Source: CAZXNF01 sp050741255 (GTDB taxonomy: Bacteria; Pseudomonadota; Gammaproteobacteria; Burkholderiales; SG8-41). Taken from it: 6,981 nt of DNA. Position numbers and translations under genes: made by a program. The first letter of the stretch is position 1. Every line of letters starts with the position of its first letter. The DNA lies in assembly GCA_050741255.1 (NCBI GenBank), contig JBOIEQ010000197.1:1-6981 (forward strand), read 5' to 3'. The notes beneath the pieces are model-generated. The model made no database searches. It saw only the letters and a program-made list of their open reading frames with translations, and had not been told where the DNA came from. Shown one piece after another: positions 1-5,447 of the stretch.

Positions 1-157
1 TTTCGGGCTGCTGCATGCCCGCGGCGATGACGGGAATGGAATCGGCGATCACCCAGCGCGCGCGGTCGCGTGCAGCCTGACTTACGTCCTTGAGCTTGGT
101 GTTAGCGGCAAACGTGGCGAGCGTGGAGAGATACGGCGGCGTGATGCGGTCGGACAA
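1..157 (-). CDS. MmgE/PrpD family protein, N-terminal fragment (runs off left edge)
   Basis: Only the first 52 codons are present; the gene continues beyond base 1. The peptide starts (M)SDRITPPYLSTLATFAANTK and continues with an ARWVIADSIPVIAAGMQQPE segment. This matches the N-terminal helical pattern of MmgE/PrpD proteins: a short 'LA.FAA' helix, then a 'R....DSI.V..AG' helix. The family includes 2-methylcitrate dehydratase (PrpD) and cis-aconitate decarboxylase, but most members have unknown substrates, so no specific reaction is assigned. The start is TTG at 157-155, chosen because AAGGAG (170-165) sits 7 nt upstream and no ATG or GTG fits as well. It is downstream of, and on the same strand as, the Bug-family binding protein at 263-1240, but a hairpin repeat lies between them. 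MmgE/PrpD genes often neighbour Bug genes in Burkholderiales (recalled knowledge). The family call is fairly likely; specific function is unknown. Confidence 0.72.
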   Translation of the reverse strand, partial: MSDRITPPYLSTLATFAANTKLKDVSQAARDRARWVIADSIPVIAAGMQQPE

Positions 158-164
158 GATTGCG

Positions 165-170
165 CTCCTT
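165..170 (-). promoter_or_regulatory. Ribosome binding site AAGGAG deciding a TTG start
   Basis: AAGGAG reads on the minus strand with a 7-nt spacer to TTG at 157-155. It is near-consensus for the 16S anti-Shine-Dalgarno sequence and is the main reason for calling a TTG start for the MmgE/PrpD-family gene. Confidence 0.7.
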
Positions 171-183
171 GAGGTAAATCCGG

Positions 184-256
184 ATTCGTCACACCAGCGG
201 AAGCTGGTGTCCAGGTAACTGAACTCAATGGATTCCAGCTTGCGCTGGAATGACGG
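184..256. repeat. Twin-hairpin intergenic repeat (REP/BIME-like)
   Basis: Two perfect 8-bp hairpins with 4-nt loops lie 21 bp apart. The first is ACACCAGC-GGAA-GCTGGTGT (191-210) and the second is ATTCCAGC-TTGC-GCTGGAAT (232-251). Both share the CCAGC/GCTGG core. The outer edges are also complementary: CGTCA at 187-191 pairs with TGACG at 251-255. Together they form a bipartite inverted element filling most of the gap between two minus-strand genes. The layout resembles dispersed palindromic repeats found in betaproteobacterial intergenic regions, recalled rather than searched. There is no T-run after either stem, so it is not a standard intrinsic terminator. It could stabilise the 3' end of the upstream binding-protein transcript or attenuate read-through into the MmgE/PrpD gene. 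Confidence 0.75.
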
Positions 257-262
257 GCTTCC

Positions 263-1240
263 CTAATCGATCGTCACGCCTGTCGCCTGGATGACCTTGG
301 CCCACTTCTTGAGTTCAGCCTGAACGAAAGCGCCGTACTCGGCCGGCGTGTTCGCGATGGTTTCGGCCCCGACGTTGGAAAACCGTTCGCGCAGTTCGGG
401 CGTGTTCATGGCCTTGACCATTTCGGCGTGCAGCTTGTCGATGATGGGTTTGGGCGTTCCCGCCGGGGCGTGAAAACCGTACCACGAGCCGACCTCGAAA
501 CCGCGCAGGCCCGCTTCGCTCACGGTCGGCACGTCGGGCAGCAGCGGCGAGCGCGTCGCGCGCGCCGCGCCGAGCGCACGCAGTTTGCCGGCCTTGACCT
601 GCGGCACGATGGGCGGCGGGCTTTCGATCGCCATCTGCACCTCACCCGCGATCACCGAGCCCACCGACGGCGCGCCACCTTTGAACGGAACATGGGTGAG
701 CTTGACGCCCGCGCTCGACTGGAACAGCGCGCCCGCCAGGTGGCTGGGACTCGCATTGCCGGCGGATGCGAAGGTGATCTTGTCGGGATTCGCCTTCGCC
801 TGCGCGATGAGATCCTTGATCGACGTCAGCGGCGACGACGGATTGGTCACGATGAAAAACCACGCCGTCGCCGCCAGCGTGATCGGCGCCAGGTCTTTCA
901 CCGGGTCGTACGGCAGCTTGGCGTAGACGAAGGGGCTGATGGCCATGGGTCCGAAATTGCTGAGCAGCAGCGTGTAGCCGTCGGGAATGGACTTCGCCAC
1001 GAGATCGGTGCCGATGTTGCCGCCGGCGCCCGCCCGATTGTCGATCACCACCGGCTGGCCCCACGCTTCGGCAAGCTTCTGCCCCACGACGCGCGCGATG
1101 ATGTCGGTCGGCCCGCCCGGCGGGAAAGTGACGACGATGCGAATCGGGCGGTTGGGATAGTCACCCGTGTTCTGCGCCTGGGCGGTGACGCTGGCGAGCA
1201 GGACGCAGGTACCTAGGACAGATTTGCGTGGAAATCTCAT
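263..1240 (-). CDS. Bug-family (TctC) tripartite tricarboxylate transporter solute-binding protein
   Basis: This is a 325-residue periplasmic binding protein of the Bug/TctC family (PF03401, COG3181), which captures small carboxylates or related compounds for TctAB-type transporters. Residues 1-22 form a signal peptide (basic MRFPRK, hydrophobic core, AQA cleavage before Q23). Family landmarks are visible: IRIVVTFPPGGPTDIIAR (33-50) around the first ligand loop, VIDNRAGAGGNIGTDLVAKS (65-84), PDGYTLL (86-92), LPYDPVKDLAPI (109-120), LTHVPFKGGAPSV (181-193) and LPDVPTVSEAG (234-244). Length is typical. The frame is open upstream to an ATG at 1375, but ATG 1240 is chosen: it begins an ideal signal peptide, has GGAG 5 nt upstream (1249-1246), and avoids running through the divergent promoter region. 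No membrane subunits (TctA/TctB) are in the window, so it may be an orphan receptor. Ligand unknown. Confidence 0.93.
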   Translation of the reverse strand: MRFPRKSVLGTCVLLASVTAQAQNTGDYPNRPIRIVVTFPPGGPTDIIARVVGQKLAEAWGQPVVIDNRAGAGGNIGTDLVAKSIPDGYTLLLSNFGPMAISPFVYAKLPYDPVKDLAPITLAATAWFFIVTNPSSPLTSIKDLIAQAKANPDKITFASAGNASPSHLAGALFQSSAGVKLTHVPFKGGAPSVGSVIAGEVQMAIESPPPIVPQVKAGKLRALGAARATRSPLLPDVPTVSEAGLRGFEVGSWYGFHAPAGTPKPIIDKLHAEMVKAMNTPELRERFSNVGAETIANTPAEYGAFVQAELKKWAKVIQATGVTID

Positions 1241-1268
1241 GGGAACTCCATCGGGTTGGCCTCGCGGC

Positions 1269-1274
1269 AGTTTA
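1269..1274 (-). promoter_or_regulatory. Candidate extended -10 element for the 263-1240 gene
   Basis: On the minus strand TGATAAACT contains an extended -10 TG followed by TAAACT (4 of 6 to TATAAT). The expected start would be about 20 nt before ATG 1240, giving a short leader containing GGAG. No good -35 box is visible 16-18 bp upstream, so this is only a candidate. Confidence 0.3.
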
Positions 1275-1336
1275 TCAGCGGACCTCCTCGGTGCACGGTC
1301 GGCCGCAGCGGCCAGGCGAGGCGCCCGTGTTGGGCC

Positions 1337-1365
1337 TTTTGCTTTGCAGCGGTCCCTGCTATCGT
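1337..1365 (+). promoter_or_regulatory. Candidate sigma70-type promoter for the DUF1080 lipoprotein gene
   Basis: TTTTGC (1337-1342) lies 17 bp before TATCGT (1360-1365), which is preceded by an extended -10 TGC. The start would fall near 1372, leaving a leader of about 25 nt that carries the GGGGGAGG ribosome binding site. The closer TATATA at 1375-1380 is less likely, because transcription would then begin inside the ribosome binding site. Confidence 0.35.
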
Positions 1366-1383
1366 GCGGCCACATATATAAAA

Positions 1384-1391
1384 GGGGGAGG
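1384..1391 (+). promoter_or_regulatory. Strong ribosome binding site GGGGGAGG
   Basis: GGGGGAGG is followed by a 5-nt spacer (TCATC) and ATG at 1397. It fixes the start of the lipoprotein gene and suggests efficient translation. Confidence 0.7.
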
Positions 1392-1396
1392 TCATC

Positions 1397-1996
1397 ATGA
1401 GTCTATTTGTCCGTGTCCGTGGCGCGGCAGGACTGCTCGTTCTTGCGTTTGCACTGTTTGGCTGCTCCACGGCGCCCTCCGGCCCGGGCTGGGTCACATT
1501 GATCGACGGCGACAAAGGGCTGGAAAACTTCACCCAGCTCGGTGCCGCGAACTGGACGGCCTCGGGCGGTTCGATCTGGGCCGACAAAAAGAGCACCGAC
1601 GCCGCCGGCATCCTGCTGTCGAAAAACTCGTACAAGGATTTCGAAATCTACGCCGAGTTTTGGGCCGACGAGGACGCGAACAGCGGCATCTACATCCGCA
1701 TCGTGAATACGAAAGTCGTCAACACTAAAGCCTCGTACGAGGTGCAGATCTGGGACAAGAGCACGGCCATGGCCACCGCGTCCCTGATGCCGCCGGCGAA
1801 AGCGGCGCCCTCCTTCAAGGCCGCCAACCGGTGGAATACGTTCCTGATCACCGCCAAGGGGCCGCGCATGACCGTCCACATGAACGGCGATCAGGCGGTC
1901 GACGTCAACGATTCGACGTTCCCCGCCGGTCCGATCGCGCTGCAGTACAACGCCGGCACCATCAAATTCCGCAAGCTGATGATCAAGCCGCTGTAG
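1397..1996 (+). CDS. DUF1080 / 3-keto-disaccharide hydrolase-fold lipoprotein
   Basis: This is a 199-residue exported protein. Residues 1-22 are a lipoprotein signal (basic MSLFVRVR, hydrophobic core, lipobox LFGC with lipidated Cys23). The next residue is Ser, which by the Lol sorting rule suggests outer-membrane placement. The mature part is a single beta-sandwich domain of PF06439 (DUF1080), named 3-keto-disaccharide hydrolase in recent annotation. It has GWVTLIDGDKGLENF (31-45) at the start, a DFEIYAEFWADEDANSGIYIR core (from 81), YEVQIWD (114-120), NRWNTFLITAKGPRMTVHMNG (144-164) and the closing GPIALQY plus FRKLMIKPL (191-199). It is shorter than typical stand-alone DUF1080 proteins but covers the domain. 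It sits between two Bug-family genes, is transcribed away from the first, and is closed by its own terminator, so it is probably monocistronic. A carbohydrate-related role is known for some family members; the enzymatic role here is unproven. Confidence 0.88.
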   Translation: MSLFVRVRGAAGLLVLAFALFGCSTAPSGPGWVTLIDGDKGLENFTQLGAANWTASGGSIWADKKSTDAAGILLSKNSYKDFEIYAEFWADEDANSGIYIRIVNTKVVNTKASYEVQIWDKSTAMATASLMPPAKAAPSFKAANRWNTFLITAKGPRMTVHMNGDQAVDVNDSTFPAGPIALQYNAGTIKFRKLMIKPL

Positions 1997-2040
1997 ACGG
2001 ACCAGAATTTCCCCGCGATTCAGAGGGGAAAACACGACCA

Positions 2041-2070
2041 GGGGCAGCCGGTGGCTGCCCCTTTTCTTTT
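2041..2070 (+). terminator. Intrinsic terminator after the DUF1080 gene
   Basis: A perfect 9-bp stem, GGGGCAGCC (2041-2049) with GGCTGCCCC (2053-2061), closes a 3-nt GGT loop and is followed by TTTTCTTTT (2062-2070). This is a textbook rho-independent terminator, 45 bp after the stop codon. It separates the lipoprotein transcript from the Bug-family gene that follows on the same strand. Confidence 0.93.
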
Positions 2071-2090
2071 GCGGCGCCGCGAATGGCGGC

Positions 2091-2117
2091 TCGACAGCAT
2101 CAAACAAAAACGATACT
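2091..2117 (+). promoter_or_regulatory. Candidate promoter for the second Bug-family gene
   Basis: TCGACA (2091-2096, 5 of 6 to TTGACA) precedes GATACT (2112-2117, 4 of 6 to TATAAT) with a 15-bp spacer, shorter than the ideal 17. The strong terminator just upstream means the gene at 2153 needs its own promoter, which supports looking here, but the match is moderate. Confidence 0.33.
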
Positions 2118-2152
2118 TTTCCGCATCGACACAGCGGCGGGATCACGACACG

Positions 2153-3133
2153 ATGAAAATCCGGACGAGATTGGCTGTCCTCCTGCTGTGCTCCGCGACA
2201 TGGATGGGCAACTCACCGCTCGCCATCGCGCAGACCGCGTATCCGGTCAAGACCGTGCAACTGATCGTCCCCTACACGGCCGGCGGCGGCGCCGACGTCG
2301 TGATGCGTGCGGTGGCGCAACGGCTTGCGGATGCCTGGGGCCGGAACGTCATCGTGGACAACCGCGCCGGTGCCAGCGGCATGATCGGCACCGAAGTCGC
2401 CGCCAAGGCCGCCCCAGATGGCTATACGCTGCTCGGCCATACCTCGTCTTATCCGGCCACCGCTGCCATCCGCGTTAAGCTGCCCTTCGATCCCGCGCGT
2501 TCCATCGTGCCGGTCGCCATGATCGCCAAGACCCCGCTGGTGCTCGTGGTGCATCCTTCCCTGCCGGCGAAATCGGTGAAGGAGCTCGTGGCTCTGGCCA
2601 GGAAGAATCCCGGCCAGCTGAATTACTCTTCCGCCGGCACGGGCGGCAACAATCATTTCGCCAATTCGTTGTTCGCGTCGGCGGCCGGCATCACGCTCGT
2701 TCACATTCCCTACAAGGGTGTCGCGGAAGCGACGGTCTCCGTCATGTCCGGCGAGGCAGCGATGCTCTTCGCGAGCCCGCCCGCGGTCAATCCGCACCTC
2801 AAATCCGGCAGGCTGCGCGCTCTTGGCGTCACCAGCCTGGCGCCGTCGGCGCTGTTGCCCGGCCTGCCGGCGATCGCGCAGTCCGGAGTGCCGGGCTACC
2901 ACTACGAACTATGGTGGGGAATCTTCGCGCCGGCCGCGATCCCGGTCGAGCGGCGGACGCTGATCAGTGCGGCGATCGGCAACGTGCTGGCTAGCGCCGA
3001 CATGAAGAAATTTCTGAGCGACCAGAACGCGGAGGCCTGGACTCTGCCCCTGGCGGAACTCAACGAACTCCTGCCGAAGGAGATCGAGCGCTACAAGAAA
3101 GCTGCGAAAGCCGCCGGCATCGCTCCCGAGTAG
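2153..3133 (+). CDS. Bug-family (TctC) tripartite tricarboxylate transporter solute-binding protein
   Basis: This is a 326-residue periplasmic binding protein, clearly related in layout to the one at 263-1240 but diverged from it. Residues 1-26 form the signal peptide (MKIRTR, hydrophobic stretch, AIA before Q27). Family landmarks are VQLIVPYTAGGGADVVMR (35-52), VIVDNRAGASGMIGTEVAAK (66-85), PDGYTLL (88-94), KLPFDPARSIVPV (109-121), LVHIPYKGVAEAT (182-194), LRALGV (221-226) and LPGLPAIAQSGVPGY (235-249). The start at ATG 2153 is chosen because it begins the signal peptide. The frame is open back to a GTG at 2051, but that lies inside the terminator hairpin. The ribosome binding site is weak (GGCGGG about 12 nt upstream). 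Its 3' end is 4 bp from the stop of the convergent carbamoylase gene. It may deliver the substrate of that pair, but convergent orientation gives only weak support. No TctA/TctB genes are visible. Confidence 0.93.
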   Translation: MKIRTRLAVLLLCSATWMGNSPLAIAQTAYPVKTVQLIVPYTAGGGADVVMRAVAQRLADAWGRNVIVDNRAGASGMIGTEVAAKAAPDGYTLLGHTSSYPATAAIRVKLPFDPARSIVPVAMIAKTPLVLVVHPSLPAKSVKELVALARKNPGQLNYSSAGTGGNNHFANSLFASAAGITLVHIPYKGVAEATVSVMSGEAAMLFASPPAVNPHLKSGRLRALGVTSLAPSALLPGLPAIAQSGVPGYHYELWWGIFAPAAIPVERRTLISAAIGNVLASADMKKFLSDQNAEAWTLPLAELNELLPKEIERYKKAAKAAGIAPE

Positions 3134-3137
3134 CGTC

Positions 3138-4088
3138 TTACGGGCCTTTCGCCGGCGTGATCTCGGCGCCGATCCGGTCGACGATCAGCCGGTAATGCTC
3201 CGGCCGCCGGTGCGCGGCGAAGTTGAACACCGTGCGCTTCAGATCGGCGGCGAGGTCGAGATCGGCGTTGACGCAGATCACCTCGTCTTCCTCGCTCAGG
3301 GATTTGGCCGCGATCTCGCCCGTGGGCGACACGATCAGCGAGTGTCCGAACATGCGGTTGCCGTCCTCGAAGCCGCATTTCGCCGTTTCGATGAGCCAGA
3401 TCGCGTTTTGATAGGCCATCGATTGCGCTGTGATCAGGTGATGATGCACCCGCAGCGCGGCCGGCTCGGGGTAGTCGAGGTTCTCGCTCGGCGTGTTGAA
3501 GCCGAGCGCCACGATTTCCGCGCCCTGCAGCGCCAGGACGCGGAAGGCCTCGGGCCAGCGCCGGTCGTTGCAGATCAGCATGCCGGTGAGGGTGTCCAGG
3601 TAGCGCCAGACGCGAAAGCCCAGGTCGCCGACTTCGAAGTACTTCTTCTCCAGGTGCTGGAAGGCGGCGTCAGGCTTGTGTTCGGCGTGGCCCGGCAGGT
3701 GGATCTTCCGATACTTGCCCACAATGGCGCCGTCCGCCCCGACCAGGATCGCGGTGTTGAAGCGGCGCGTGCGGCCTGCTTCCTGCACCAGCTCCGCATA
3801 CCCGACATAGAACCCGATGCCGAGTTTCCTCGCCTCGTCGAACAGCGGCTGCGTTTCGGCGGACGGGATCGTGAACTCGTAGAACTTGCGGTCCGTTTCG
3901 GCCTGGTCTTCGTACCAGTAGCGCGGGAAGAAGGTCGTGAACGCGAGCTCGGGAAAGACCACGAACTTCGCGCCCATGGCGTGCGCGTCGCGCAGCAGCT
4001 TGACGAGCCGCTGCGTGGCCGTCGTGCGCGTGTCGGCCAGGTGCAGGGGGCCCAGTTGGGCGGCGGCGATGCGGAGGTGTCTGGACAT
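3138..4088 (-). CDS. N-carbamoyl-D-amino-acid hydrolase (D-carbamoylase) homologue, nitrilase superfamily
   Basis: This is a 316-residue cytoplasmic enzyme predicted to hydrolyse N-carbamoyl amino acids to amino acid, CO2 and ammonia. It resembles the Agrobacterium D-carbamoylase over its whole length (from memory). The catalytic triad is present: Glu47 in FPELAFTTFFPR, Lys128 in KYRKIHLPGH and Cys173 in ICNDRRWPE. Residues tied to substrate or structure in that enzyme also appear: His130, His145 (FQHLEKKYFE), Arg176-Arg177 and the histidines at 215-217. The C-terminal FNFAAHRRPEHYRLI (288-302) also matches. Length fits the family (about 304 residues). ATG 4088 overlaps the TAA stop of the upstream amidohydrolase by one base (TAATG), so the two are probably translationally coupled; GGAAG lies 8 nt upstream. 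Exact substrate and stereospecificity cannot be read from sequence; a beta-ureidopropionase-like role is a less likely alternative. Confidence 0.9.
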   Translation of the reverse strand: MSRHLRIAAAQLGPLHLADTRTTATQRLVKLLRDAHAMGAKFVVFPELAFTTFFPRYWYEDQAETDRKFYEFTIPSAETQPLFDEARKLGIGFYVGYAELVQEAGRTRRFNTAILVGADGAIVGKYRKIHLPGHAEHKPDAAFQHLEKKYFEVGDLGFRVWRYLDTLTGMLICNDRRWPEAFRVLALQGAEIVALGFNTPSENLDYPEPAALRVHHHLITAQSMAYQNAIWLIETAKCGFEDGNRMFGHSLIVSPTGEIAAKSLSEEDEVICVNADLDLAADLKRTVFNFAAHRRPEHYRLIVDRIGAEITPAKGP

Positions 4089-5329
4089 TATTGAGGCTTC
4101 CGAAGGATGGGCAGTTCACGTGTGAACAAGCGCCGGCCGCGCTTGAACCCGGCCAGCGGCAACGCGCATTTGGCGATGACATCGGAAGGCCGTTCCTCGC
4201 CCCAGATCACGAGGTCCGCGGCCTTGCCCACCGCGATGCCGTAATCCTTGAGCCGCATCAGTGTCGCCGCGCGATCCGTGATCATCTCGAAGCAGACGCC
4301 AAGGTCCTTGGGCCCATACCGCTGCACGACGTTGGCATAAAGATTGGCGGTGCGCGTGAGGGAGCAGTCGCCGTAGGGTGTGAAAGGATTCAGCACGTTG
4401 TTCGTGGAGAGCGTGCAGTTGGCGCCGTTCTCGATCAGCGTGTTCGCGTCCGTCACGCCGCGCATGACGGTGTGCTCCACATGCCGCCCGGCGTTGAAGA
4501 GGTCGGTGGCCGGCAGGACCGCGAGGGATACGCCGGAGGCGCCGAGCCGCTTCCCGACGGCGGCCTGCTGCTTGACCGGCATGAAGGAAAACTTGGAACC
4601 GTGCCCGAACGCGACCCTGCCCTGCCAGCCGATCCGGTCCGTGATCTCGCAGACCTGCGGGTAATCCAGCTGTTTCACCTCATAACCGCCGTCGAGATGG
4701 AAATCCACGTCGATGTCGTACTGCTGCGCGAGTTCGAACACGCGGCGGATCTGGCCGGGCCCGTCCTTGTCGTAGCGGATGCCGCCGCCCACCACCGGTG
4801 CGCCGCGCTCGAGGCAGCCGACCAGGTTCTCGTCGGCGCCGGGCACGTCCGTCCAGCCTTCCTGCAGGAACACGCAGGACTGAATGTCGATCGCCCATGC
4901 GTAATCCTTGCGCAGTTGCTCGATCGCCTCGAAGCCGAGCAGCCCCACATTGGGATCGACCTCGACCTGGGTCCGCATATGGGTCACGCCGTGCAGCACG
5001 CACTGTTCCACGGTCGCCTGGGCGCGCGCGTAGATGTCTTCCAGTGTGAAGGTGTGCTTGATGGACGCCGTGCGCTCCATGTGGTCGCGCACCATGCGGT
5101 TGGGCTGGAGCGGGACGCGGTCGGCGATCAGTGCCTTGTCGAGGTGAAAATGGCTCTCGATCAGGCCGGGCGATACCAGTTTTTCGCGGGCGTCGTGTTC
5201 CGGGCCATCCGCATCAAGCCTGGGCTGCACCGCGGCGATGACGCCGTCGCGGATGCCGATGTCGACGGCGGGTTTGCCCGCATCAGCGCCGGCCAGCCGC
5301 GCGTTTCGAATGATGAGATCCAATGCCAT
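4088..5329 (-). CDS. CodA-like amidohydrolase (cytosine deaminase-related) with altered active site
   Basis: This is a 413-residue amidohydrolase-superfamily protein, close in length and layout to cytosine deaminase CodA. It has an N-terminal beta-sandwich strand (LDLIIRNARL), metal motif ESHFHLDKAL (His60, His62), QEG at 156-158, DFHLDGGYE with His211, FGHGSKFSFMP with His243, and a C-terminal GIAVGKAADLVIW return to the sandwich. Compared by eye with E. coli CodA, the metal-binding Asp313 is Asn310 in STNNVLNPF, Asp314 is Asn311, and catalytic Glu217 is Gly214. Cytosine deamination is therefore doubtful, and many such genes may be mislabelled. ATG 5329 has GGAAG 7 nt upstream. The stop overlaps the start of the D-carbamoylase gene, so both likely act in one pathway. 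It could act as a cyclic-ureide or amide hydrolase making the carbamoyl substrate, but that is inference. Superfamily assignment is firm; reaction unknown. Confidence 0.87.
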   Translation of the reverse strand: MALDLIIRNARLAGADAGKPAVDIGIRDGVIAAVQPRLDADGPEHDAREKLVSPGLIESHFHLDKALIADRVPLQPNRMVRDHMERTASIKHTFTLEDIYARAQATVEQCVLHGVTHMRTQVEVDPNVGLLGFEAIEQLRKDYAWAIDIQSCVFLQEGWTDVPGADENLVGCLERGAPVVGGGIRYDKDGPGQIRRVFELAQQYDIDVDFHLDGGYEVKQLDYPQVCEITDRIGWQGRVAFGHGSKFSFMPVKQQAAVGKRLGASGVSLAVLPATDLFNAGRHVEHTVMRGVTDANTLIENGANCTLSTNNVLNPFTPYGDCSLTRTANLYANVVQRYGPKDLGVCFEMITDRAATLMRLKDYGIAVGKAADLVIWGEERPSDVIAKCALPLAGFKRGRRLFTRELPILRKPQ

Positions 5330-5393
5330 CTGCCCGCTTCCGTTTCCAGTGATTCACACGCGTTAGTGGTAAGGCCGTCGAGATCGCCGGCCG

Positions 5394-5423
5394 ATGATAT
5401 TGCACCGCCGGCGGCCGGATCAA
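5394..5423 (-). promoter_or_regulatory. Candidate promoter of the amidohydrolase-carbamoylase operon
   Basis: On the minus strand TTGATC (5423-5418, 4 of 6 to TTGACA) is followed after 18 bp by TATCAT (5399-5394, 5 of 6 to TATAAT). Transcription would begin near 5387, giving a leader of about 57 nt before ATG 5329. The -35 box falls inside the inverted repeat at 5413-5438, which could be an operator. Confidence 0.42.
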
Positions 5424-5438
5424 CCCGCGGATCCGGCC
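5413..5438. repeat. Perfect 9-bp inverted repeat, possible operator or 3' hairpin
   Basis: GGCCGGATC (5413-5421) and GATCCGGCC (5430-5438) are perfectly complementary around an 8-nt centre. The repeat starts 10 bp past the stop of the lipoprotein hydrolase gene and covers the candidate -35 box of the amidohydrolase operon. As RNA it would fold at the 3' end of the hydrolase transcript, but no T-run follows on the minus strand, so it is not a canonical intrinsic terminator. A repressor or activator site is the other reading. Confidence 0.55.
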
Positions 5439-5447
5439 AGCAGCCGC

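Noticed and set aside
1241..1375. N-terminal extension of the first Bug-family protein to an upstream ATG at 1375
   Set aside because: The extension is Arg/Ala-rich, precedes a perfect signal peptide, and would consume the divergent promoter region. ATG 1240 has its own ribosome binding site.
1375..1380. TATATA as the -10 box of the DUF1080 gene
   Set aside because: Transcription would start near 1387, inside the ribosome binding site, so the upstream TGC-TATCGT box is a better candidate.
2008..2031. Hairpin TTTCCCC/GGGGAAA with a 10-nt loop after the DUF1080 stop codon
   Set aside because: It lacks a T-run on the plus strand, and the much better terminator at 2041-2070 follows at once; at most it assists termination.
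3195..4094. A 299-codon plus-strand open frame opposite the carbamoylase gene
   Set aside because: The opposite strand encodes a full-length carbamoylase with its catalytic triad; this frame has low-complexity composition and no recognisable motif.
5413..5438. Intrinsic terminator for the lipoprotein hydrolase gene
   Set aside because: The stem is strong, but the sequence after it on the minus strand has no T-run, so it is listed only as an inverted repeat.
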